Part shown: piece by piece, positions 8,846 to 17,001 of the stretch | Position numbering within the stretch: the first letter of the stretch is position 1 | Layout of the letters: each line of letters opens with the position of its first letter | Source of the DNA: Shumkonia mesophila | Lineage (GTDB): Bacteria > Pseudomonadota > Alphaproteobacteria > Rhodospirillales > Shumkoniaceae | Reading direction: 5' to 3' | DNA: 64,000 nt | Assembly: GCF_026163695.1 (NCBI RefSeq) | Contig: NZ_JAOTID010000002.1 | Location: 652,146 to 716,145 of the forward strand | The notes under the pieces: generated by a model | Told to the model about the DNA's origin: nothing | The model's database searches: none | What the model saw: only the letters and a program-made list of their open reading frames with translations | Made by a program: the position numbers and the translations under genes

Positions 8846-10327
8846 GTGAACGACATGCGGGTCCTGGGCAGGGCGGCCCTCGCCGGCTTGGCGCGGCTCG
8901 GCCGGCGGCTCGCTGCCGAGCGGAGCGGCGCCATCGCCGTTCTCCTGGCGCTCGCCGTCGTGCCGCTGGTCGGCTTTATCGGCATCGGCACCGATACCGC
9001 GCGAGCCTTCATGGTGAAGTCTCGCCTGTCCACGGCGCTCGACGCCGCAGGCTTGGCCGGCGGCAAGGCCTTCTTCCTGACCACCCGCGAAGCCGACATG
9101 ACGATGTTCTTCAACGCCAACTTCCCGGCCGGCTACATGGGCTCGACGGTAAGCGGCCCCACGGTCGTCATCACCGGCGCCGCCGGAACGACCCAGGTCA
9201 TTCAACTGACGGCCTCGGCGACGGTGCCCACCGCCTTCATGCGCCTGTTCGGCTACGACGACATCACGGTATCGGCCAGCGCCGAGGTCACGCGCCAGCA
9301 GACCCTGCTCGACGTCGTCCTTTCCATCGACATGTCGGGATCGATGACGTCCTCGACCGGCGGCACCACCCGCATCGCCGCCGCGCGCACCGCCGCCACC
9401 ACGCTGGTCAACATCCTGTTCGGCGCCAACGCCACCAACCCGCTGCTGAAAATCGGCCTGGTGCCGTGGAACAGCAAAGTCAACGTCATGGTCGAGGGGC
9501 AGATCTATCATCCCACCTCGACCCTGCCCCAATCGGTGGCGCCGTTCACCAACCCGGTGACGAATGCGGGGCAGAGCACGGTCTATTACGCCGACAACAC
9601 GCCGGTGCCGCTGCTGTCGTCGCCGCCCGCCGACTGGCAGGGCTGCGTCTATTCGCGCTTCATCGACGACGAGGACCCGGCGACCGATGCCGACATCTTC
9701 GACGGCCCGACCGAGACGGCGGGCGCCGAGTGGCCGGCCTGGCAGCCGATCGGACCCGAGGGCGAGCCGGTTTCCGGCTCGGCCCGCTGCACGTCGGCGA
9801 TCGGCTATAACGAATGCGGCGCCTGCCTGGACTATGGCATTACGCCGCTGCAAAACGACAAGCAGCCGATCCTGACTGCCATCGGCAACCTGCTGTCGCC
9901 GGCCGGCAACACCAACATCCCGCAAGGCCTGGGCTGGGCGTGGCGGGTGCTGACGCCGGATGCGCCCTTCACCCAGGCCGATCCCAACCCGCCCTTCCGC
10001 CGCGAGCAGGCCATCGTGCTTCTGACCGACGGCGAGAACGTCGGCGGTTCGGGCGACGGCTATAAGGGCGTGTTCGGCACCGGCAGCACGGCCCGGCCCG
10101 ACATGGACGCCCGCCTGCGGCTGCTGGCCGCCAACATCAAGGCCAGCGGCGTCATCCTCTACGTCATCCAGTTCGCCAACAGCGGCTCCACCCTGCAAAC
10201 CCTGCTCAAGCAGGTGGCGAGCGGTCCCGACGCCCCCTACTACCACAACGCCCCGGACGCCGCCGCGCTCAACGCCGCCTTTCACGAGATCGCCAACAAC
10301 CTCTCGGAATTGCGGCTTTCCAAGTAA
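8846..10327 (+). CDS. TadG-like pseudopilin with von Willebrand factor A domain
   Basis: Membrane-anchored protein of about 493 residues with a TadE/TadG-type N-terminus (AAERSGAIAVLLALAVVPLV, one membrane helix with Gly-Ala processing-like context) and a large extracellular VWA domain. The MIDAS motif is LSIDMSGSM (about residues 165-173), with LLTDGEN further on. The middle is Cys-containing (WQGCVY, NECGACLDYG). The start is taken as GTG 8846 because GGAGG lies 9 bases upstream and the TATAAT -10 at 8802 would put the transcript start near 8814, leaving no leader for the in-frame ATG at 8813. It is transcribed away from the pilin operon. A role as minor pilin or tip adhesin of the Tad pilus is inferred from family context. 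Confidence 0.85.
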   Translation: MNDMRVLGRAALAGLARLGRRLAAERSGAIAVLLALAVVPLVGFIGIGTDTARAFMVKSRLSTALDAAGLAGGKAFFLTTREADMTMFFNANFPAGYMGSTVSGPTVVITGAAGTTQVIQLTASATVPTAFMRLFGYDDITVSASAEVTRQQTLLDVVLSIDMSGSMTSSTGGTTRIAAARTAATTLVNILFGANATNPLLKIGLVPWNSKVNVMVEGQIYHPTSTLPQSVAPFTNPVTNAGQSTVYYADNTPVPLLSSPPADWQGCVYSRFIDDEDPATDADIFDGPTETAGAEWPAWQPIGPEGEPVSGSARCTSAIGYNECGACLDYGITPLQNDKQPILTAIGNLLSPAGNTNIPQGLGWAWRVLTPDAPFTQADPNPPFRREQAIVLLTDGENVGGSGDGYKGVFGTGSTARPDMDARLRLLAANIKASGVILYVIQFANSGSTLQTLLKQVASGPDAPYYHNAPDAAALNAAFHEIANNLSELRLSK

Positions 10328-10343
10328 CTGGATCTACTTCTTT

Positions 10344-10420
10344 GTCACCCCCGCGCAGGCGGGGGTCCAGGGCGAGCGACGGAGCGGTTGCCCTGGATTC
10401 CCGTTTTCGCGGGAATGACG
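10344..10420. repeat. Dispersed palindromic intergenic repeat, copy 1
   Basis: This element contains two hairpins: CCCCCGC and GCGGGGG arms on the left, TTCCCG and CGGGAA arms on the right, joined by a conserved centre GACGGAGCGGTTGCC. Related copies occur at 42721-42795 and 44175-44230. It sits between the convergent TadG-like and TadE-like genes, where it could serve as a bidirectional terminator. Confidence 0.75.
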
Positions 10421-10470
10421 AGAAGGAAAAGGGCGATCCCATAGGGTCACATGCGGCTCTGGCAGGCCGC

Positions 10471-11031
10471 TCAGTAGAGGGCGGTCAGCGGCCCGAAGCG
10501 CGGCCGCATGACGGAATACGTCGTAAGGGTCCTGGTCTCCAGGACCCCGACCAAGTCGCCGGCGAACAGCGGCACGAAATCGAAGAAGGCTTCGCTGACG
10601 ATGACGTTCTCGCCGTCGCGCACCACGAAGCCGGCCGGCAGGACGGCATAGGCGCCCTGCACCCCGAACGCGCTGGCGCCGCTGCCGGCGCCATAGGCGC
10701 GCTGCCAGACGATGCGGGGCGGCGTGCCGCTGGTCTTGTAGATCGAGGAAACGATGACGCGGCCGTCGCCGGCCAGGTCGAAGGGCTCGAAGGTGAAGCC
10801 GGCGGCGGTGAAGAGGTCGGGCAGGTCGGCCGCGAAGACCCTTACGGAACGCGACACCAGGTCGGCCATGGTGGCCGACGTGCGCTCCAGCTTCTGGTTG
10901 AGCAGGACGAAGCGCGTGATCTCGACGCCGCCCAGCAGCAGAAGGGCCAGCACCGGCACCGCCATCGCGGTTTCCACCAGGATGGAGCCGCGGCGGTCCC
11001 GGGCAAGGGCGTTGAGGATGCGGCGGATCAT
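10471..11031 (-). CDS. TadE/TadF-like pilus pseudopilin
   Basis: Protein of 186 residues with the TadE signature at its N-terminus: basic leader, then RRGSILVETAMAVPVLALLL, where a Glu follows the processing-site Gly and a hydrophobic helix continues. The rest is a small extracytoplasmic domain without recognised motifs. It is the second gene of a two-gene minus-strand unit, 18 bases after another TadE-like gene, and converges on the TadG-like gene. It is probably a minor pseudopilin processed by the CpaA/TadV peptidase. The product could equally be called TadF. Confidence 0.82.
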   Translation of the reverse strand: MIRRILNALARDRRGSILVETAMAVPVLALLLLGGVEITRFVLLNQKLERTSATMADLVSRSVRVFAADLPDLFTAAGFTFEPFDLAGDGRVIVSSIYKTSGTPPRIVWQRAYGAGSGASAFGVQGAYAVLPAGFVVRDGENVIVSEAFFDFVPLFAGDLVGVLETRTLTTYSVMRPRFGPLTALY

Positions 11032-11049
11032 CGGCTTTTCGGCCTCCGC

Positions 11050-11661
11050 CTACTCGTTGCGCACGGCCAGCGAGGCCTTGATCGGGAAAGTGCCGTCGGT
11101 GCCGATGAAGGTGGAGGCGAACGGCGTCATCAGCGGCCAGGCGTATTCGAGGCGATAGACCACCACTTGGCCGGGATTGCCGGGGCCGGGCGTGCCGATG
11201 TCGGAATCCCAGGCGCCGTTGCCGTTCTGATCGGTGAAGGTTTCGCCCGAGTCGTATTTCCCGTTGCCGTTGCCGTCGACGAAGTCCTCGCCGCCGACGT
11301 TGCCGAAGCTGGGATAGACCAGGACGTCGAAGTCGACCTTGGCCATGTCGACCAGGCCCAGCGTGTGCTCGCCGACGATCTGGACGATGCGTTCCATCCG
11401 GGTGAGGCCGGTTTCCACATAACCGGTGATGCCATAGCGCGAGGCGTCGCGCAGGCCGCTTTCCATGAGGACGCCGACGAACATGATCATGCCGAATTCC
11501 ATGATGGCGACGACCATCATGGCGATCATCGGAAAGGCGAAGGCGAACTCCACCGCGGTTGCTCCGTCCCGCGCGCCGCCCAGGCGGGCGAGAACGCCGG
11601 CCGGGCGAAGCCGTGGGCTGGCTGGGAAGCGGGTGATCATCGGGCGGCCACTGGGGTTCAT
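11050..11661 (-). CDS. TadE-like pilus pseudopilin
   Basis: Protein of about 203 residues with a TadE domain: GARDGATAVEFAFAFPMIAMM has the processing Gly, the Glu at +5 and a long hydrophobic helix. The extracytoplasmic part contains an Asp/Gly/Asn-rich calcium-binding-like stretch (FVDGNGNGKYDSG followed by TDQNGNGAWDSD), reminiscent of EF-hand/dockerin loops. The start is uncertain: ATG 11661, ATG 11640 and more upstream ATGs are in frame, and none has a strong ribosome-binding site. It is followed after 18 bases by a second TadE-like gene. Confidence 0.8.
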   Translation of the reverse strand: MNPSGRPMITRFPASPRLRPAGVLARLGGARDGATAVEFAFAFPMIAMMVVAIMEFGMIMFVGVLMESGLRDASRYGITGYVETGLTRMERIVQIVGEHTLGLVDMAKVDFDVLVYPSFGNVGGEDFVDGNGNGKYDSGETFTDQNGNGAWDSDIGTPGPGNPGQVVVYRLEYAWPLMTPFASTFIGTDGTFPIKASLAVRNE

Positions 11662-11912
11662 TCCTGGTCGGAAAGTCATCCGGGAAAGGCGGAACCCAGG
11701 TTCGTTTCGTTTCGCCTTTTCCCGGATGTGATCGGTGAGTTGACTGACCGGGGGCAGTATGGGCCGAAATTCGGCCGCCGGCTTGTGATCCAGGTCACTC
11801 GGACGCGCTTTATTTGCCCTTGTCTTTTCAAAAGAATTTCTGTGCATTTTTCCCAAATTGGGTCATTCTGCGGCCGATATTCAGGGCTATCGGCCAATCA
11901 AGGGAGAGAAGA

Positions 11913-12761
11913 ATGAAACTGCTGCGTTACGGGCCGAAGGGCGCCGAGAAACCCGGCCTGCTGGACGACGACGGGCGCATCCGCGACCTCTCCAACCAGG
12001 TCGCCGACATCGACGGCTCGGTGCTGGCCCCCGAGCGTCTGGCGGCGCTGGGCAAGCTCGACGCCAAGACCCTGCCGCTGGTCGAAGGCTCGCCCCGCAT
12101 GGGCCCGCCGGTCGCCGGCATTGGCAAGATCATCGCCATCGGGCTCAACTATTCCGACCACGCCAAGGAATCGGGAATGGAGCTGCCGAAGGAGCCGGTG
12201 ATGTTCACCAAGGCGGTGACGGCGATCAACGGCCCCAACGACCCGGTGATCATGCCCAAGGGCGCGACCAAGACCGACTGGGAGGTCGAGCTGGCCTTCG
12301 TGATCGGCCGCAAGGCCCAGTATGTCGAGGAAGGCCACGCCCTGGATTACGTCGCCGGCTATGCGGTGATGAACGACGTCTCGGAGCGCGCCTTCCAGCT
12401 GGAACGCGGCGGCCAGTGGGTGAAGGGCAAGAGCTTCGACACCTCGGCGCCATTCGGCCCCTGGCTGGTGACCAAGGACGAGGTCGGCAATCCGCAGAAG
12501 CTCAACCTGTGGCTCGAGGTCAACGGCGTGCGCCGCCAGACCGGCAACACCGCGACGATGATCTTCGGGGTGGCCCACATCGTCAGCTACGTCAGCCATT
12601 TCATGACCCTGCTGCCGGGCGACGTCATCACCACCGGCACGCCGCCCGGCGTCGGCCTCGGCTTCAAGCCGCCGGTCTTCCTCGCCGCCGGCGATGTCAT
12701 GCGCCTGGGCGTCGAGGGGCTGGGCGAGCAGCGCCAGGAGGTCAAGGCCTGGAAGGCCTGA
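11913..12761 (+). CDS. Fumarylacetoacetate hydrolase (FAH) family protein
   Basis: Member of the FAH superfamily (COG0179 type), soluble metal-dependent hydrolases or decarboxylases acting on 2-oxo-acid substrates; 282 residues. Visible family motifs are GLNYSDHAKESG, WEVELAFVIGRKA (with the metal-binding Glu), VMNDVSERAFQ, GKSFDTSAPFGPWLV and TGTPPGVG. The ATG at 11913 follows an AGGGAGAG ribosome-binding site; the open frame continues upstream without a better start. It is monocistronic, ending at a hairpin before the convergent reductase gene. Substrate cannot be decided: ureidoglycolate-lyase-like or sugar-acid hydrolase members look alike. Confidence 0.88.
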   Translation: MKLLRYGPKGAEKPGLLDDDGRIRDLSNQVADIDGSVLAPERLAALGKLDAKTLPLVEGSPRMGPPVAGIGKIIAIGLNYSDHAKESGMELPKEPVMFTKAVTAINGPNDPVIMPKGATKTDWEVELAFVIGRKAQYVEEGHALDYVAGYAVMNDVSERAFQLERGGQWVKGKSFDTSAPFGPWLVTKDEVGNPQKLNLWLEVNGVRRQTGNTATMIFGVAHIVSYVSHFMTLLPGDVITTGTPPGVGLGFKPPVFLAAGDVMRLGVEGLGEQRQEVKAWKA

Positions 12762-12789
12762 ACCCCGTCCGCACGGCGCGACGCAAACA

Positions 12790-12830
12790 GGAAACGGGCT
12801 GGGTCACGATGGGTGGCCCGGCCCGTTTCC
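12790..12830. terminator. Bidirectional hairpin terminator between convergent genes
   Basis: A 10-bp inverted repeat (GGAAACGGGC at 12790-12799, GCCCGTTTCC at 12821-12830) lies between the stops of the FAH-family gene and the convergent reductase gene. No long T-run follows on either side. Confidence 0.65.
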
Positions 12831-12845
12831 TTATGCACGCCGGGT

Positions 12846-14171
12846 TCAGGAGGTCCCGCCCGCCCGGCCCTTGTCGATGAGGCCGATCATCGCCTCGACG
12901 TCGACGAACTTGCGGCGCGGCGCCCCTTCCTGGGCGGCGGCGACCTCGGCCTCGTCGATGAACTTCCAGTCCTCGAACGTCACCCAGCGCACGCCGCGCG
13001 CCCGCAGGTGTTCCTCGAAGGCGGCGCGCCCCGGTTTTGCCGGCTGGGCGATATCGGCGGCGATGTGGGCGGCCACGGCGTCGCCGTCCGGCTTGTTGCT
13101 GGAAATGACGCCGGTCGGCCCGCGCCGGGCCCAGCCGACCACGTAAAGCCCGGTCGCGACGCGGCCGTCGCTGTTGATGACGATGCCGCGCCGGATGTCC
13201 AGCGGCACCCCCTGCAGCGGCCCCATGCGATAGCCGATGGCGGCGATCACCGTGCCGCACGGGGTGTCGTAGTAGTGGCCGGTCCCCACCGCCTCGCCGT
13301 TCACCACGACGGTGCGTTGCAGGCGCAATCCTTCGACCCGTTCCTTGCCCAGGATTTCCGCCGGCATCGAGCGGAAGCAGAAGTGCAGGCGCTTGCGCTT
13401 GCCGGTGGGGTTAAGGGCGACGAAGGAACGAAAGGTCTCGATGTTGCGCATGCGCAGCCGGCGGTCGCGATCGGACATCTCGCCGGGAATTTCGTCTGGG
13501 ATCTCCTCGGGGTCGACCATCGGCGCGCAGTCGGCCAACTGGCCGATCTCGCGCAGCTCGACGTTGGTGAACTTGGCCTCGGCCGGGCCGCGCCGGCCGA
13601 AGATGCAGATGTCGGTGATCGGCGCGTTCTGGATGGCCTCGATGGCATACTCGGGAATGTCGGTCTTGGCCATTTCGTCCCTGGTCTTGCACAGCACGCG
13701 GCCGATATCCAGCGCCACGTTGCCGTTGCCGATGACGGCGACGCGCTTGTCGTCGAGCAGCGGATCGAGGTGGCGGTAGGCCGGATGGCCGTTGTACCAG
13801 CCGACGAATTCGGCGGCGCCGTAGACGCCCTTCTTGGCGCCGCCGATGAGATCGAGGCCGCGGTCCATCGGCATGCCGATGGCCAGCACGACGGCGTCAT
13901 AGAGGGAGCGCAGTTCGAGGATGGTGATGTCGCGCCCGGCCTCGACGTTGCCGTAGAAATTGACGGTTGGCTGGGCGGCGATCTCCTCGTAGGTGCGGGT
14001 GATCCGCTTGGTGTGCTGATGATCGGGGGCGACGCCGCCGCGGATCAGGCCGAACGGCGTCGGCAGGGTGTCGATCAGGTCGATCCGGCAGTCGATTCCG
14101 GACTCCAGCAAGGCCTGGGCGGCGTAGAAACCGCTCGGCCCCGTTCCCACGATGGCCACGCTGATCGTCAT
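12846..14171 (-). CDS. Ferredoxin-NADP+ reductase, adrenodoxin-reductase (FprA) type
   Basis: FAD enzyme of 441 residues that passes electrons between NADP(H) and a ferredoxin. The N-terminal FAD motif is VAIVGTGPSGFYAAQ (residues 5-19), followed by TPFGLIRGGVAPDH, typical of the adrenodoxin reductase/FprA family. The NADP site is VAVIGNGNVALDIGRVL (about 144-160), and the C-terminal FAD motif is GLYVVGWARRGPTGVI. Length matches the family. The start ATG is preceded by a strong GGAGGAG site. It is convergent with the FAH gene and stands alone; its ferredoxin partner is not adjacent. Confidence 0.92.
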   Translation of the reverse strand: MTISVAIVGTGPSGFYAAQALLESGIDCRIDLIDTLPTPFGLIRGGVAPDHQHTKRITRTYEEIAAQPTVNFYGNVEAGRDITILELRSLYDAVVLAIGMPMDRGLDLIGGAKKGVYGAAEFVGWYNGHPAYRHLDPLLDDKRVAVIGNGNVALDIGRVLCKTRDEMAKTDIPEYAIEAIQNAPITDICIFGRRGPAEAKFTNVELREIGQLADCAPMVDPEEIPDEIPGEMSDRDRRLRMRNIETFRSFVALNPTGKRKRLHFCFRSMPAEILGKERVEGLRLQRTVVVNGEAVGTGHYYDTPCGTVIAAIGYRMGPLQGVPLDIRRGIVINSDGRVATGLYVVGWARRGPTGVISSNKPDGDAVAAHIAADIAQPAKPGRAAFEEHLRARGVRWVTFEDWKFIDEAEVAAAQEGAPRRKFVDVEAMIGLIDKGRAGGTS

Positions 14172-14409
14172 CGTCTCGGACTCCTCCCGGCGCCGGGTTC
14201 GGCCGGTACGATGCCCGCCGCCCGCGTGTTTCGAGCCTACGCACGTCGGCTTATTCTAATCTACAATTGCCGGCGGCGCCCCCCCAAAAAGCGGCCGGGA
14301 CGGCGCGACGCGGCGGGCGGCACGCGGCTGTGGTGCCGCTGCCCGAAATGGTCTAGGTTGACGCCGACCCCACGAGGGAGGCGCCCAACAAGAAGGGATG
14401 AGGTGGACG

Positions 14410-14817
14410 ATGACGGATGGAATGGATCGGGACGAACTGATCAAATTGCTCGAACAACTGGGCGATGAAAGCGACCAGACGGTCCTGTCGGCCGCGCGGG
14501 CCATCCATGCCACGGTTGCGGCCAGCGGGCAGACCTGGGACGACCTCTTGGCCGCCCCATCGGCCGCGGTGGGCGAACCGGCGCTTTCCGACGAACGCGA
14601 GGATGCCGCCGACGACGCCCAGCCGATTGCCGCCGGGCCGCTTCCCGACAACGCCGAGTCCCTTCGCCTGATCGCCCGGCTGCTCGACTCCGCCGGCACG
14701 TCCGAGGAACTGCGGGCCGAGTTGACCGCCTACAAGGCCGACATCGAGGCCGGCGAGTTCGCCGACGACGACCGCCGCTACCTGCGCGCGCTGTACCGCC
14801 GCCTCAAGAAGGAATAG
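14410..14817 (+). CDS. Small acidic protein of unknown function
   Basis: Hypothetical protein of 135 residues, not recognised. It is strongly acidic with a helical N-terminal part (RDELIKLLEQLGDESDQTVL), a low-complexity Ala/Asp linker and a C-terminal helical part ending in DDDRRYLRALYRRLKKE. No signal peptide or membrane segment is seen, so it is probably cytoplasmic. The start at 14410 is preferred over ATG 14398 because GAGG lies 6 bases before it. It stands alone, 238 bases from the divergent ferredoxin reductase and convergent with the YbaK-like gene. The gene is credible from its ribosome-binding site and terminator, but no function can be given. Confidence 0.7.
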   Translation: MTDGMDRDELIKLLEQLGDESDQTVLSAARAIHATVAASGQTWDDLLAAPSAAVGEPALSDEREDAADDAQPIAAGPLPDNAESLRLIARLLDSAGTSEELRAELTAYKADIEAGEFADDDRRYLRALYRRLKKE

Positions 14818-14833
14818 GGCCGGACCCCGGCCC
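14817..14833. terminator. Short hairpin between convergent genes
   Basis: A 7-bp stem (GGGCCGG, loop ACC, CCGGCCC) begins at the last base of the upstream stop codon and ends 8 bases before the convergent YbaK-like stop. A weak T-containing tail follows on the plus strand. Confidence 0.55.
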
Positions 14834-14840
14834 CCTTTCC

Positions 14841-15311
14841 TTACGTGTGGTGGCTGAAGCGAGCCCGCTGGGCGTCGCGCATCAGGGCCGCGAAGGCTTC
14901 CGACGAGACGTGGACCAGCGACTGGTGGTCGCCGCCCTCGAAATAGATGTCGCCTTCGTCGAACAGCGCCTCGTCGATCACCACCGGCAGGTCGTAGGCG
15001 GCCCCCAGCGGCGGATCGGCCCCCAGCGCGCAGTCGTCGAACAGGCGCGCCGTTTCGGCCTCCGTCGCCAGGGTCAGGCGGCGATTGAGGAACTGCCCCA
15101 GGGTGTCCAACTCGACCCGATGGGTGCTGGGAACGACCCCCATGACGTAACGGTCGCCGTCGTGCAGGACCACCGTCTTCGTCACCTGGTTGCCGGAAAC
15201 ATGCGACGCCTGCGCCGTGCGGCTGGCCGACTCGGTTCGCTGGTGGGCAATGACCTCGTATTTGACGCCGGTTTCGGCGAGTGTTTTGTCGATTTTTTTG
15301 GCAATCGCCAT
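14841..15311 (-). CDS. YbaK/EbsC-type aminoacyl-tRNA deacylase-like protein
   Basis: Protein of 156 residues with the YbaK/ProX editing-domain fold, which hydrolyses mischarged aminoacyl-tRNAs in trans. Visible features are the N-terminal KYEVIAHQRTESASRTAQASHVSGNQVTK region, split here as YEVIAHQRTESASRTAQ then VSGNQVTKTVVL, where the conserved Lys lies, plus YVMGVVPSTHRVELDTL and the C-terminal VHVSSEAFAALM. The ATG is preceded by AAGGAGG, an excellent ribosome-binding site. Specificity (Cys-tRNA-Pro, Ala-tRNA-Pro or other) cannot be read from the sequence. It is transcribed divergently from the MFS gene. Confidence 0.85.
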   Translation of the reverse strand: MAIAKKIDKTLAETGVKYEVIAHQRTESASRTAQASHVSGNQVTKTVVLHDGDRYVMGVVPSTHRVELDTLGQFLNRRLTLATEAETARLFDDCALGADPPLGAAYDLPVVIDEALFDEGDIYFEGGDHQSLVHVSSEAFAALMRDAQRARFSHHT

Positions 15312-15631
15312 GGCTTACCTCCTTCTCGCGTTGGAGGCGGCGGAGCCGCAGGCTCGATGCTGTCGGTTTCCCGAACGTGGCCGGTCCTCATGGGACCCGG
15401 CTTCGGCGGCCACGTCCTTCCGGCGGGGCGCCCGGCCGATCCTCGAATCGGGCGACCGCGCCCCACCCTTTCTTCCCTTCCGGCTCCGACGCGGAAGCCG
15501 GGTCCGTTCTGCCTTTCAGTGTATCAGTTTTCGGGCGTTCCGGAAAGGCGGGCCGCCCGGCCGATCCGCCGCCGACCGTTCGTGACAAGCCCTCCGCGAT
15601 GCGCTAAATGACCTCTTCAACAGGTCCAAAG
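15312..15631. promoter_or_regulatory. Divergent intergenic region between YbaK-like and MFS genes
   Basis: About 320 bases without a credible gene. It holds the strong AAGGAGG ribosome-binding site of the leftward gene (15319-15325). Several GC-rich imperfect inverted repeats are also present. Promoters for both genes must lie here, but no -10/-35 pair stands out. Confidence 0.5.
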
Positions 15632-16966
15632 ATGCCCGAATCCAGCCCCTCCGCATCTTCCGTCGCCGTCGCCGGCGGCCGTTCCCTCCATCCGCTGTAT
15701 CCCTGGCTTGTCTGGGCCACCGGGACGCTGCTGTTCTGCTACGCCTTCTTCCACCGCGTGGCGCCCAGCGTCATGGTCAGCGACCTGATGCGCGATTTCC
15801 AGGTGGGCGGCGCCATCCTCGGCACCCTGTCGGCTTTCTATTTCTATCCCTACGCCCTGCTGCAGATCCCGCTCGGCAACATGCTCGACCGCTGGGGGCC
15901 GCGCCGGGTAATCGCCTGCGCGGCGGCCTTCTGCGGGCTGGGCACGGCGGTTTTCGCCGTCGCCGGGTCGGTCGAGATGGCCTATGTCGGGCGCGCCATG
16001 ATCGGCGCCGGCGCCGCCTTCGGCTGGATCGGCACGCTGACCCTCATCACGCTGTGGTTCCCGCCGCGCCGCTTCGCCCTGGTCACCGGGCTGACCTCGC
16101 TGATCGGCATGGTCGGCGCGGTCGGCGGCCAGGCGCCGCTGGCCGCGGTGGTCAGCCGCTTCGGCTGGCGTCCGACCCTGCTTTGGGCGTCCCTTTATGG
16201 CGTGGTCCTGGCCGTCATTGTCCTGCGCGTCGTGCGCGACCGCCGCGACGATGGTGCCGGCCGGGCGACGGCGGCGCAGCATCCCCGGCTGTGGCGCAGC
16301 CTGTGCGAGGTGGCGGCGGCTCCCCAGGTATGGGCGGCCGGCCTGGTGGTCGCCACCGTCAGCGTGCCGCTGATGGCCTTCGGCGGCCTGTGGGGGGTCC
16401 CCTACATGGTCCAGGCGCACGGCATGACGCGCCCCGAGGCGGCGGCCAGCATGTCGGTGATCCTGGCCTCGTGGGGTTTGGGGGCGCCGATCCTGGGCTG
16501 GCTGTCCGACCGCATCCAAAGCCGCAAGATCCCGATCCTGACCGGCACCACGCTGTCCTTCGGGGCCATTCTCTTCCTGATCTATGTGCCGGGGCTGCCG
16601 CGCTGGCTGATTTTCGGCCTTCTGGCCATGAACGGATTTGCCGGCGCGGCGGTGGTGACCTGTTACGCGGCGGGGCGCGAAAACACCCGCGCCGCCGTGT
16701 CCGGAACGACCATGGGCCTGATCAACGCCCTCTCGATGGGCCTGACCGCCATCTACCAGCCGCTCATCGGCTGGCTGCTCGACCTCGGCTGGGAAGGCGT
16801 CATCGACGGCGGGGCACGGGTGTATTCGGTGGAAACGTACCAAATGGCCTTCCTCAGCCTGGCCGCCTGCGGGGCGCTGGCCGTCGCCGCCGCCCTTTGC
16901 ATGCGCGACACCCGGTGCCGTCCGGTCGGCGAGAGTGGCAAGACGGCGGCACAATCGCTACCTTAG
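15632..16966 (+). CDS. Major facilitator superfamily transporter
   Basis: Inner-membrane secondary carrier of about 444 residues with twelve expected membrane helices. The loop 2-3 signature region is visible as GNMLDRWGPRRV (the MFS DRxGRR motif). Hydrophobic segments and GLINALSMGLTAIYQPLIGWLL continue to the C-terminus. The substrate is not recognisable. The start may be ATG 15608 or ATG 15632; AGG lies 7 bases before the latter and nothing useful precedes the former. The hemN gene starts 36 bases downstream on the same strand, so the two are probably co-transcribed. Confidence 0.85.
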   Translation: MPESSPSASSVAVAGGRSLHPLYPWLVWATGTLLFCYAFFHRVAPSVMVSDLMRDFQVGGAILGTLSAFYFYPYALLQIPLGNMLDRWGPRRVIACAAAFCGLGTAVFAVAGSVEMAYVGRAMIGAGAAFGWIGTLTLITLWFPPRRFALVTGLTSLIGMVGAVGGQAPLAAVVSRFGWRPTLLWASLYGVVLAVIVLRVVRDRRDDGAGRATAAQHPRLWRSLCEVAAAPQVWAAGLVVATVSVPLMAFGGLWGVPYMVQAHGMTRPEAAASMSVILASWGLGAPILGWLSDRIQSRKIPILTGTTLSFGAILFLIYVPGLPRWLIFGLLAMNGFAGAAVVTCYAAGRENTRAAVSGTTMGLINALSMGLTAIYQPLIGWLLDLGWEGVIDGGARVYSVETYQMAFLSLAACGALAVAAALCMRDTRCRPVGESGKTAAQSLP

Positions 16967-17001
16967 GGGACGCCGACAGAGACGGAGCGAGCCGACCCGA
17001 C

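Noticed and set aside
8723..10285. 520-codon minus-strand frame opposite the VWA/TadG-like gene
   Set aside because: Its composition is Arg/Gly/His-rich without motifs; the plus-strand frame has a clear VWA domain and pseudopilin helix.
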